From JBOCEF01 sp050586345 (lineage in GTDB: Bacteria > Pseudomonadota > Alphaproteobacteria > Rhodobacterales > Rhodobacteraceae), in contig NZ_JBOCEF010000017.1 in assembly GCF_050586345.1 (NCBI RefSeq), positions 15,174-79,173 of the forward strand: 64,000 bases of DNA. The letters run 5' to 3'. Below are positions 33,968 through 41,653 of the stretch, in pieces; position 1 is the first letter of the stretch; each line of letters starts with the position of its first letter. Position numbers and translations under genes: made by a program. The notes below the pieces were generated by a model that made no database searches, had not been told where the DNA came from, and saw only the letters and a list, made by a program, of their open reading frames with translations.

Positions 33968-34783
33968 TCACACCTGCAGGACCGAGCTGACGAGCAGCTG
34001 GGTATAGGGGTGCTGCGGGTCGTCCAGCACCTGGTCGGTCAGCCCCGTCTCGACGACATGGCCCGATTTCATCACCATCAGCCGGTCGGCCAGCAGCCGC
34101 ACGACGGCCAGATCATGCGTGACGATGATCGCCGAGAGCCCCAGCTCGCGCACCAGCGCGCGGATCAGGTCGAGGAGCCGCGCCTGCACCGACACGTCGA
34201 GGCCGCCGGTGGGCTCGTCCATGAAGGCCAGCCGCGGGCCGGTCACGAGGTTGCGCGCGATCTGCAGCCGCTGCTGCATCCCGCCCGAGAAGGCCGCGGG
34301 CCGGTCGTCGATCCGCTCGCCCGCGATCTCCACCCGGTCGAGCCAGTCCAGCGCCTCGGCGCGGATATTCCCGTAATTGCGCGCGCCCACGGCCATCAGC
34401 CGCTCGCCCACATTGGCCCCGGCGCTGACGCCCATCCGGAGGCCGTCGCGCGGGTTCTGGTGCACGAAGGCCCAGTCGGTGCGCATCAGCATGCGGCGGC
34501 GCGGCTCGGACATGCGGGCCACGTCCACCGGGCCGTCGGCGCGGTCGTCATAGATCACCGCGCCCTCATCCGCCTCGGCCTGGCCGGAGATGGCGGAGAG
34601 GAGCGTCGACTTGCCCGAGCCGCTCTCGCCCACGATCCCCAGCACCTCGCCGGGCCAGAGGTCGAAGGACACGTCCGCGCAGCCGATCCGCGCGCCGTAG
34701 CGCCGGGTCAGGCCCTGGACGGAGAGGAGGGGGCGTTCCGCCGCCCCCGCGGTGGTTTCGATGATGTCCTGGACCGCGTTCAT
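33968..34783 (-). CDS. phnK: C-P lyase complex ATP-binding protein PhnK
   Basis: The 271-residue ABC ATPase binds PhnJ of the C-P lyase core complex and couples ATP hydrolysis to turnover. Motifs are Walker A GESGSGKSTLLSAISG, the signature FSGGMQQRLQIARNL, Walker B LAFMDEPTGGLDVS and the switch His in IIVTHDLAVVRLLAD. It starts in an ATGA overlap with phnJ, consistent with stoichiometric synthesis. Confidence 0.96.
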   Translation of the reverse strand: MNAVQDIIETTAGAAERPLLSVQGLTRRYGARIGCADVSFDLWPGEVLGIVGESGSGKSTLLSAISGQAEADEGAVIYDDRADGPVDVARMSEPRRRMLMRTDWAFVHQNPRDGLRMGVSAGANVGERLMAVGARNYGNIRAEALDWLDRVEIAGERIDDRPAAFSGGMQQRLQIARNLVTGPRLAFMDEPTGGLDVSVQARLLDLIRALVRELGLSAIIVTHDLAVVRLLADRLMVMKSGHVVETGLTDQVLDDPQHPYTQLLVSSVLQV

Positions 34784-35658
34784 GCCGCGTCCTCCTCGGG
34801 CGCGGGGACGCCGAGGGGGCCGACATGGCCCTCCGCCCGGCGCCGCGCGCAGTGATCGGTGTCCGAGCAGACGAACATCCGCCCGCCCGCATCGTCGGTG
34901 ATGACCTCGTCCAGATACCCGTCATCCTCGCCGCACAGGGCGCATTCGCCTTCCGGGCGGCCGCGGTCGAAGGGGTGGTCTTCGAAGTCCAGGCTCACGA
35001 CCTCGGTATAGGGCGGGATCGCGTAGATCCGCTGCTCCCGCCCCGCACCGAACAGCTGCAGGAACGGCGCGCCGGACATTTTCGGGTTGTCGAACTTGGG
35101 GATCGGCGAGGGGTCCATCACGTAGCGCCCCTCGACCGCCACCGGGTAGGCGTAGGTGGTGGCGATATGCCCGTGGCGGGAGATGTCCTCGTAAAGCTTC
35201 ACATGCATCAGCCCGTAATCCTCGAGCGCGTGCATCCGGCGCGTCTCCACCTCCCGCGGCTCGAGGAAGCGCAGCGGCTCGGGGATCGGCACCTGGTAGA
35301 CGAGGATCTGCCCCTCCTCCATCGGCGTCTCGGGGATGCGGTGGCGGGTCTGGATGACGGTCGCCTCGGTGGTGGCCTCGGTCACCGCGACGCCGGCGGT
35401 CTTCTGGAAGAAGCGGCGGATGGAGACGGCGTTGGTGGTGTCGTCCGCGCCCTGGTCGATGACCTTGAGCGTGTCCTCGGGCGTCAGCGTGGCGGCGGTC
35501 ACCTGCACGCCGCCGGTGCCCCAGCCGTAAGGCATCGGCATCTCGCGCGAGGCGAAGGGGACCTGGTAGCCCGGGATCGCCACGGCCTTCAGAAGCGCGC
35601 GGCGGATCATGCGTTTCGTCTGCTCGTCGAGATAGGCGAAGTTGTATGCGGCGGTCAT
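34780..35658 (-). CDS. phnJ: C-P lyase catalytic subunit PhnJ (radical SAM)
   Basis: The 292-residue protein is the radical-SAM lyase that breaks the carbon-phosphorus bond of ribose 1-phosphonates, releasing methane or another hydrocarbon. It keeps the four cysteines in the family spacing: Cys239-x2-Cys242-x21-Cys264-x5-Cys270, the first three for the 4Fe-4S cluster. The N-terminal YNFAYLDEQTKRMIRRALLK is highly characteristic. I use the ATG at 35658 with GAGG upstream rather than an in-frame GTG three codons earlier. The ATG overlaps the stop of the small basic protein gene (ATGA). Confidence 0.97.
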   Translation of the reverse strand: MTAAYNFAYLDEQTKRMIRRALLKAVAIPGYQVPFASREMPMPYGWGTGGVQVTAATLTPEDTLKVIDQGADDTTNAVSIRRFFQKTAGVAVTEATTEATVIQTRHRIPETPMEEGQILVYQVPIPEPLRFLEPREVETRRMHALEDYGLMHVKLYEDISRHGHIATTYAYPVAVEGRYVMDPSPIPKFDNPKMSGAPFLQLFGAGREQRIYAIPPYTEVVSLDFEDHPFDRGRPEGECALCGEDDGYLDEVITDDAGGRMFVCSDTDHCARRRAEGHVGPLGVPAPEEDAA

Positions 35659-35945
35659 CTTGCCCACCTCTGGATGGCGTGGATGGGGAGGATCGGATGC
35701 GAGGGTCCCTGTGGGAGGAGGCCCAGAACGCGAAGGGCCCGGCGAAGGGCGCGGCGGCGGAGCGCCACGTGCTGACCCGCGCCCGCCTGCGCGCCGCCGA
35801 CCCGGAGCGCACGCCCGAGGCGCGCGAGGACGCCGCGGCGGCGGTGGAGCTGCTGGAGGAGCGCGAGGCGTTGCGCGCCGGCCCGCTTCGGCGCGGACTG
35901 CTGGGCTGGCTGGTCCTTGTGCTTCTTGGTTGAGGGCGCGCTCAT
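35655..35945 (-). CDS. Small basic protein between orfA and phnJ (orfB)
   Basis: A 96-residue reading frame fills the space between the acidic orfA and phnJ. It overlaps both by ATGA quartets (35942-35945 and 35655-35658), exactly the coupling used elsewhere in this operon. The product is strongly basic (N-terminus MSAPSTKKHKDQPAQQSAPK, then many Arg and Leu). No family is recognised. The N-terminal 25 codons look well coded on this strand, but the rest has weaker third-position GC than the opposite frame. Whether the protein is made remains open. Confidence 0.5.
   Translation of the reverse strand: MSAPSTKKHKDQPAQQSAPKRAGAQRLALLQQLHRRRGVLARLGRALRVGGAQAGAGQHVALRRRALRRALRVLGLLPQGPSHPILPIHAIQRWAR
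35697..35933 (+). CDS. Possible antisense small protein inside the phn operon
   Basis: A 78-residue frame lies opposite orfB in codon register. The ATG at 35697 has GGGGAGG ending 5 nt upstream, a better ribosome-binding site than most genes here. Apart from one codon, the first 60 codons end in G or C. The product is helical and acidic-to-neutral (AERHVLTRARLRAADPERTP, then AREDAAAAVELLEEREALRAG) with a hydrophobic LLGWLVLVLLG tail. It competes with orfB for the same DNA, and one of the two may be a mirror of the other. Codon statistics and expression would decide. Confidence 0.35.
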   Translation: MRGSLWEEAQNAKGPAKGAAAERHVLTRARLRAADPERTPEAREDAAAAVELLEEREALRAGPLRRGLLGWLVLVLLG

Positions 35946-36358
35946 CCGCTTCCCTCCAGGATCTCCGTCTCGCCGTTGATCACGTCGGGGCCGCCATCCT
36001 CTTCGAACTCGGCGGCGAAATCGTTGTCCTCGAGCATCTCGGCCAGGGGTTCGGACAGCGCGCGCACCTCGGGCAGCGTCGCCACCGGCACGGCGTCTTC
36101 GAGCGTCACCGTGCCGACGCCGCTCTCCCAGTCCTCCTCGGTCATCTCCGGGTCGTCGGCCATGGCGCGGGCCATCGCGTCCGCGTCCATGCGGGCCCAG
36201 GAGGCGCGGATCGCGTCCGCCACCTCGCCCGCCGCGGCGGCGGGCACGAGGTCCTGGTTGCGAAAGCGCACCCCTTGCGCGTTCTCGCCCTCCCAGAAGG
36301 CCACGAACCAGCGCAGCGGCGCGTCCAAGGGCGGAAGCGGGGTGTTGGTTGCGGTCAT
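35942..36358 (-). CDS. Acidic uncharacterised protein between phnI and phnJ (orfA)
   Basis: The 138-residue protein is very acidic (C-terminal half rich in Glu and Asp, with MADDPEMTEEDWESGVGTV and EMLEDNDFAAEFEEDGG). Its N-terminus is better folded (PLRWFVAFWEGENAQGVRFR). It starts in an ATGA overlap with phnI and ends in another with orfB, so it is a fully coupled member of the C-P lyase operon. No domain known to me matches. A role in assembling or regulating the PhnGHIJ complex is an inference from position only. Confidence 0.75.
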   Translation of the reverse strand: MTATNTPLPPLDAPLRWFVAFWEGENAQGVRFRNQDLVPAAAAGEVADAIRASWARMDADAMARAMADDPEMTEEDWESGVGTVTLEDAVPVATLPEVRALSEPLAEMLEDNDFAAEFEEDGGPDVINGETEILEGSG

Positions 36359-37446
36359 TCTGCGGCCTCCCTCTGGCTCTCCCGGGCCTCCACCTCGGCG
36401 CGCATCTTGCGCACCAGGGCCAGCTCGGACTGGAAGTCCACATAATGCGGCAGCTTGATATGCTCGAGGAACCCGCTCGCCTGGATGTTGTCGATGTGGG
36501 AGAGGACGAACTCCTCGTCCTGCGCCGGGGCGCCGGTGAAGTCCTGGCCCATCTCCTTCCAGCGCAGCGCCCGGTCGACGAGGGCCATCGAAATGGCCTT
36601 GCGCTCGTTATGGCCCATGGTCAGGCCATAGCCGCGGGAGAATTGCGGCGGCTGGGTCTTCGAGCCGTCGAACTTGTTCACCGTCTCGCATTCCGTCACC
36701 CGGATCTCGGCGATGTTCACCGCGAAGCCCAGTTCCGGGATGTCGACCTCCACATCCACCAGCCCGATGCGCAGCTCGCCCACGAAGGCGTGGGAATTGG
36801 CGTAGCCGCGCTGGGTGGAATAGGCGAGCGCCAGCGCGAAGCCCTCGTCGCCGCGGGCCAGCGCCTGCAGGCGCAGGGCGCGGGAGGCGGGAAGCTCCAG
36901 CGGCTCGCGCGTCAGGTCGGGGGGCGCGGCGTCGCTGCGCGGCTCCTCCTGCATCAGCCCCTCCTGCCCGAGGAAATCGGCGATGCGTGGTTTCGGCTGC
37001 GGGGCCGAGGGCGCGGCGGCCAGCGGCGGGATTTCGCCGTCGGCCTCCAGCGCGAAGTCCAGCAGCCGGTGCGTGTAGTCGAAGGTCGGCCCGAGGACCT
37101 GCCCCCCGGGCGCATCCTTGAAGGTGGCCGAGATCCGGCGTTCCGCCCGCATCGCGCCGGTGTCGATGGGGCGCGTGGCGGCGAAGCGCGGCAGCGTGGT
37201 GCGATAGGCGCGGATCAGGAAGATCGCCTCCACCAGGTCCCCGCGGGACTGCTTGACGGCGAGCGCGGCCAGCGCCTCGTCATAGAGCGAGCCTTCCGCC
37301 ATCACCCGCGCGACGCTCAGCGCCAGCTGCTGGGCGATCTGTTCGGTGCTGAGGGCGGGGAGCGAGGGATCGCCCCGCCGCTCCTCGGCCAGCCATTCAT
37401 GGGCCGCGTCGATGGCCTTCTCGCCGCCCTTGACCGCGACATACAT
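36355..37446 (-). CDS. phnI: C-P lyase core subunit PhnI
   Basis: The 363-residue protein starts MYVAVKGGEKAIDAAHEWLA, typical of PhnI. In the complex with PhnG, H and L it couples phosphonate to ATP, releasing adenine and forming ribose 1-phosphonate 5-triphosphate. Family segments include TEQIAQQLALSVARVMAEGS, SLYDEALAALAVKQSRGDL and HNERKAISMALVDRALRW. It lies 3 bp after phnH and overlaps orfA by 4 bp. Confidence 0.96.
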   Translation of the reverse strand: MYVAVKGGEKAIDAAHEWLAEERRGDPSLPALSTEQIAQQLALSVARVMAEGSLYDEALAALAVKQSRGDLVEAIFLIRAYRTTLPRFAATRPIDTGAMRAERRISATFKDAPGGQVLGPTFDYTHRLLDFALEADGEIPPLAAAPSAPQPKPRIADFLGQEGLMQEEPRSDAAPPDLTREPLELPASRALRLQALARGDEGFALALAYSTQRGYANSHAFVGELRIGLVDVEVDIPELGFAVNIAEIRVTECETVNKFDGSKTQPPQFSRGYGLTMGHNERKAISMALVDRALRWKEMGQDFTGAPAQDEEFVLSHIDNIQASGFLEHIKLPHYVDFQSELALVRKMRAEVEARESQREAAE

Positions 37447-37449
37447 GGC

Positions 37450-38034
37450 TCAGCCCTCCAGCTTGGTGGTGCGCGGCAGGGCCGCGAAGCGGTCCCCGGC
37501 GCAGAGGATCAGGTCGAGGCCCAGCGGGTAGGCGTTGAAGGCGCGCAGGGCGGCGATGTCCGAAGCCGCGTTCCCGAGGGGCAGCGCGGCCGCGTCCTTG
37601 ATGCCGGGGCCCGAGAGGCGCGCCTCGGCGCCGTCGAAGCCCGGGACCTCCAGCACCAGCGTGGCGCCGCGGTCGGGGTATTCGGGATCGCCCATCGGCC
37701 AGGAATCGGCGGGGAGCAGCTCGGCGGGCGCCCCGAAGGCGAAGGCGGCCTGCCCGCGGTCGTCGGTCACCGGCGCGCCGCAATGAAAGCGCAGCCAGTC
37801 GGGGAAGTCCGATGCGGCCAGCGCGGGGGACAGCCAGCACGGCGTGCCCCCGTCGCAGAGCGTCAGCGCCACGAGGCCCATGGCCGGGGAGACCGGCGCG
37901 GGCGGCGCCGCGCCCTCGGCCCGCCCGATGGTCCCGGGAGCCGCCATGGCGCCCAGGATCACCCGGAAGGCGCGCGAGGACTGGGCGGCGGGGTCGTCGA
38001 AGCCCCCCGACAGGGCGGCGGCGGCATGGGCCAT
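37450..38034 (-). CDS. phnH: C-P lyase core subunit PhnH
   Basis: The 194-residue protein has the PhnH pattern. GGFDDPAAQSSRAFRVILGA leads into MAAPGTIGRAEG and ALTLCDGGTPCWLSPALA, and the second half has RGATLVLEVPGFDGAEARLS, GPGIKDAAAL and FNAYPLGLDLILCAGDRFAA. It is a structural subunit of the PhnGHIJ core. Start and stop codons of phnG and phnH overlap by one base (TGATG). Confidence 0.96.
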   Translation of the reverse strand: MAHAAAALSGGFDDPAAQSSRAFRVILGAMAAPGTIGRAEGAAPPAPVSPAMGLVALTLCDGGTPCWLSPALAASDFPDWLRFHCGAPVTDDRGQAAFAFGAPAELLPADSWPMGDPEYPDRGATLVLEVPGFDGAEARLSGPGIKDAAALPLGNAASDIAALRAFNAYPLGLDLILCAGDRFAALPRTTKLEG

Positions 38035-38531
38035 CAGTCGTCTCCCCGAACCATGGTGAAGAACTCCACCTTCGTGGCGTCGGCCTTGCCCGCGCGGGCG
38101 GCGGCGGCGGCCTCGGCGGCTTCGCGCAGGGGGGCGAGGACATGCGCCTCGACCTGCGGGCCCGCGTCCGTCTGGGCCATGGCGTCGGCCAGCGCCGCGG
38201 CCTCGGCATGCGTCGCGTCGCGGCCCGGGACCCAGGCATGGCCGACGGCGCCGTCCTCGGTCTGCAAGGTGCAGCGGGTCACGGTCATCTCGCCGAGATT
38301 GAACGGCGCGCCGGTTCCCCCGGCGCGGCCGCGGACCATCACCGCGCCCCGCTCGGGGCGGCGCAGCCAGGTGAAGCCGGGCCGGGATGGCAGCGCCTCC
38401 ATCGCCGCGGCGAGCGCCGCCGGATCGGCCTTGGCCAGCACCGACATGCGCGCGGCCCGGGCCGGGTCGGGATGGGCCTCGGCGGAGGAAGGATTTTCGG
38501 GCGCCCCTTGGGGCTGGACAGGTTCATTCAC
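38034..38531 (-). CDS. phnG: C-P lyase core subunit PhnG
   Basis: The 165-residue protein carries the PhnG core MSVLAKADPAALAAAMEALP, GGTGAPFNLGEMTVTRC, AVGHAWVPGRDATHAEAAAL and the C-terminal VEFFTMVRGDD. The N-terminus is about 15 residues longer than in E. coli. I use the GTG at 38531 because AGGAG lies 9 nt upstream; the only other in-frame choice, ATG at 38447, would cut into the conserved region. The ribosome-binding site lies within the regulator inverted repeat (38532-38559). It is the first gene of the ten-gene unit. Confidence 0.93.
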   Translation of the reverse strand: MNEPVQPQGAPENPSSAEAHPDPARAARMSVLAKADPAALAAAMEALPSRPGFTWLRRPERGAVMVRGRAGGTGAPFNLGEMTVTRCTLQTEDGAVGHAWVPGRDATHAEAAALADAMAQTDAGPQVEAHVLAPLREAAEAAAAARAGKADATKVEFFTMVRGDD

Positions 38532-38559
38532 TTGTCTACACTCCTAGACAACTAGACAA
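38532..38559. promoter_or_regulatory. PhnF-type operator overlapping the phnG ribosome-binding site
   Basis: TTGTCTA (38532-38538) and TAGACAA (38545-38551) form a perfect inverted repeat around six bases. A third half-site TAGACAA follows at 38553-38559, 8 bp from the second. The layout fits HutC-subfamily GntR repressors such as PhnF, encoded divergently 105 bp away. The AGGAG Shine-Dalgarno of phnG lies in the spacer, so a bound repressor would block the start of the transcript and its ribosome site. Confidence 0.7.
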
Positions 38560-38598
38560 ACCATGCGCGATTCCCGCGCCGCACACAAGCCGATCTGC

Positions 38599-38616
38599 GT
38601 GACATGTTGATGACGC
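38599..38616 (-). promoter_or_regulatory. PHO-box-like element of the phnG promoter
   Basis: Read on the minus strand the 18 bases are GCGTCAT-CAAC-ATGTCAC: two 7-bp direct repeats separated by 4 bp, the PhoB-box arrangement (consensus CTGTCAT-N4-CTGTCAT, five and five-to-six matches). It lies 68 bp upstream of the phnG start, suited to replace a -35 element. PhoB binding is inferred from pattern only. Confidence 0.55.
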
Positions 38617-38663
38617 GCAGCGCCGCCCTTCCCGCCGCGCGGCCCTGAGCCTGGATCCGACCG

Positions 38664-39431
38664 ATGCCCCCTTCCGACACCTCTCCGCCACCCCTCGACC
38701 CCCGCTCGGGCGGGGCGCCCCTGTGGCTGCAGATCCGCGACCAGCTGGCGACCGAGATCGCCGAGGGCCGCTGGGGCCCGGGCGAACGCCTGCCCTCGGA
38801 ACACGCGCTGGCCGAGCGGTTCGGGGTGAACCGCCACACCCTGCGCCGCGCCGTTGGCGACCTGGCCGAGGCGGGGATGGTGCATGTGCGCCGCGGCGCG
38901 GGGGCGATGGTGACCGAGGGGCGCATCGACTACCGCATCGGCGGGCGGCAGCGCTTCTCGGCCAACATCGCCGCCATCGGCCGGGCCCATGGCCGCCGCC
39001 TGCTGGGCCTCGAGACCGTGCGCGCCAGCCGGGCCGAGGCGCTGGCGCTGGAGCTGGCGGAGGGGGAGCTGGTGCATGCCGTCGAATCGCTGTCCGAGGC
39101 CGACGGCGCGCCGGTGATCCATTCGCGCATGACGTTCCCCGCGCGCCTGGCGGCCCTGCCCGAGGCGCTGCGCACGGGAAGCGGCGTGACCGCAGCGCTG
39201 GCCGCCTGCGGGGTGCAGGACTACCGCCGCGCCTGGACGCGGATGACCGCGGGCCGCCCCGGCGCGCTGATCGCGCGGCACCTGCAGATGCCCGAAGGCG
39301 GCGTGGCGCTGCTGGCCGAAAGCATGAACCGGGCCGAGGACGGGCGGCCGGTGGAATATGCCCTCTCCTGGTTCTGCACCGACCGGATGTCGGTGCTGAC
39401 CGGGGACGAGGCGCCGCCCGAGGGGCTCTGA
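38664..39431 (+). CDS. phnF: Phosphonate-metabolism regulator PhnF (GntR/HutC family)
   Basis: The 255-residue regulator has an N-terminal winged helix (about 10-80; PLWLQIRDQLATEIAEGRW, LPSEHALAERFGVNRHTLRR) and a C-terminal UTRA effector domain (about 95-245; HSRMTFPARLAALPEALR, PVEYALSWFCTDR). PhnF proteins repress phn genes when phosphate or phosphonate signals are absent. It is transcribed divergently from phnG; the inverted repeat at 38532-38559 is its likely target. It is followed by phnC in the same direction. Confidence 0.93.
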   Translation: MPPSDTSPPPLDPRSGGAPLWLQIRDQLATEIAEGRWGPGERLPSEHALAERFGVNRHTLRRAVGDLAEAGMVHVRRGAGAMVTEGRIDYRIGGRQRFSANIAAIGRAHGRRLLGLETVRASRAEALALELAEGELVHAVESLSEADGAPVIHSRMTFPARLAALPEALRTGSGVTAALAACGVQDYRRAWTRMTAGRPGALIARHLQMPEGGVALLAESMNRAEDGRPVEYALSWFCTDRMSVLTGDEAPPEGL

Positions 39432-39444
39432 GGCGCGCGCGCCG

Positions 39445-39495
39445 CCGTCACAAAGCCGAAACGCGACATTTACCGAACTGACACGGAACTGAGAC
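39445..39495 (+). promoter_or_regulatory. PHO-like array of 11-bp-spaced repeats before phnC
   Basis: Five heptamers occur at exact 11-bp steps: CCGTCAC (39445), CCGAAAC (39456), CATTTAC (39467), CTGACAC (39478) and CTGAGAC (39489). All begin with C and end with AC. The 7+4 periodicity is that of PhoB boxes; the last two flank GGAA. The array lies 62 bp before the phnC start and suggests phosphate-starvation control of phnCDE. Confidence 0.5.
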
Positions 39496-39556
39496 GCCCC
39501 CGTCAACGCCAGCCCCCATGGTGCGCGCCGCAACGCAACCGCAGGGGCCCGCTTTC

Positions 39557-40390
<834 letters not shown>

Positions 40391-40527
40391 TCCCCCTTCC
40401 CGCCGCGCGGCGCGCCCCGGGGCCGGGGGCGCCGCGCGCGCGGGGTCTTTTCCGAAATCCGTGATCCCATGCGCGGTCCCGATCCCGGGCCCGGCACACC
40501 CCACATCCCAACCCCAGGAGCGATCCA

Positions 40528-41445
40528 ATGAAACGCACCGCTTACGCCGCCTTCGCGCTGGCCCTCGCCGGGTCCGCCGTCTCCGCCCCCGCCCTCGCGG
40601 CCGACGGCATCACCGAATTCCGCATCGGCATCCTCGGCGGCGAGAACGCCTCGGACCGCCTGCGCGCCTATGAGTGCCTGCGCGAGAAGACCGAGGCGCA
40701 GCTCGGGGTTCCGGTGAAGCTCTACGCCCCGGCCGACTACAACGGCGTGATCGAGGGCCTGCTGGGCGGCAATCTCGACGTCGCGTGGCTGGGCGCCTCG
40801 GGCTACGCCAAGGTCTACCTGTCGGACCCCGAGGCGGTCGAGCCGGCGCTGGTGAAGGTCAATGTCGACGGCGGCTACGGCTATTACTCGATCGGCTTCG
40901 CGCGCAACGACTCCGGCGTCGAATCGCTGGCCGACATGGAAGGCAAGGCCTTCGCCTTCGGCGATCCGAACTCCACCTCGGGCTACCTGATCCCGTCGAT
41001 CGAGATCCCCAAGGCCGGGTATTCCATGAAGCCGGGCGAGTATTTCGGCGACGTGAAATTCTCGGGCGGGCATGAGCAGACCATCGTCGGCGTGTTCAAC
41101 GGCGATTTCGACGCGGGCGTGACCTGGGCCGACGGCCTCGGCGAATGGGAAGACGGCTACAACTCGGGCGCCCTGCGCAAGGCCGCCGACGCGGGCCTGG
41201 TGGACATGACCGAGATCCGCGAGATCTGGCGCTCCCCCGTCATCCCCGAGGGCCCGGTGGTGCTGCGCAAGACCCTGCCCGCGGACGTGAAGTTCAAGAC
41301 CGTGGCGCTGTGGGGCACCCTGCCCTCGATGGACCCGGACTGCGCCTACGGCGTGCTGTCGGGCGACGCCAAGGGCTTCATGCCGATCACCCATGACGCC
41401 TACGAGGCCATCGTGGAGGCGCGCCGCCTCAAGTCGATGAACTGA
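40528..41445 (+). CDS. phnD: Phosphonate ABC transporter substrate-binding protein PhnD
   Basis: The 305-residue periplasmic protein has a Sec signal peptide (about 1-25, ending APALAADG). It has the PhnD-type fold with EFRIGILGGENASDRLRAYE, NLDVAWLGASGYAKVYLS, FAFGDPNSTSGYLIPSIEI and FNGDFDAGVTWADGLGEW. It captures phosphonates such as 2-aminoethylphosphonate. It is followed by a perfect hairpin before phnE, which probably stabilises the phnCD transcript and gives more binding protein than permease. Confidence 0.96.
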   Translation: MKRTAYAAFALALAGSAVSAPALAADGITEFRIGILGGENASDRLRAYECLREKTEAQLGVPVKLYAPADYNGVIEGLLGGNLDVAWLGASGYAKVYLSDPEAVEPALVKVNVDGGYGYYSIGFARNDSGVESLADMEGKAFAFGDPNSTSGYLIPSIEIPKAGYSMKPGEYFGDVKFSGGHEQTIVGVFNGDFDAGVTWADGLGEWEDGYNSGALRKAADAGLVDMTEIREIWRSPVIPEGPVVLRKTLPADVKFKTVALWGTLPSMDPDCAYGVLSGDAKGFMPITHDAYEAIVEARRLKSMN

Positions 41446-41465
41446 TCGCCTCCCGGTCGGAAAAA

Positions 41466-41493
41466 GCGGCCCCGGACGCGCGTCCGGGGCCGC
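41466..41493. other. Perfect 28-bp palindrome between phnD and phnE
   Basis: Thirteen bases (GCGGCCCCGGACG) pair perfectly with 41481-41493, with only CG between. No T run follows on the plus strand, so it is more likely an mRNA-stabilising intercistronic hairpin of the kind often found after binding-protein genes than a terminator. Partial attenuation of phnE is possible. Confidence 0.7.
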
Positions 41494-41653
41494 GCCGCGT
41501 ATGACCGGCGGGCGCGTATCGGCCCGCCGCCCCTTCTTCCCTTCATCGCCCGCCGCCCCCCCGCGCCGCCGCTTCCCGGCCGCGGGCCGCGCGTGCAGGC
41601 GGCCCGGGCGCATCCCGCCGCGCCCGGCCCGCATGTCCCGGAGACCCCCTCGC

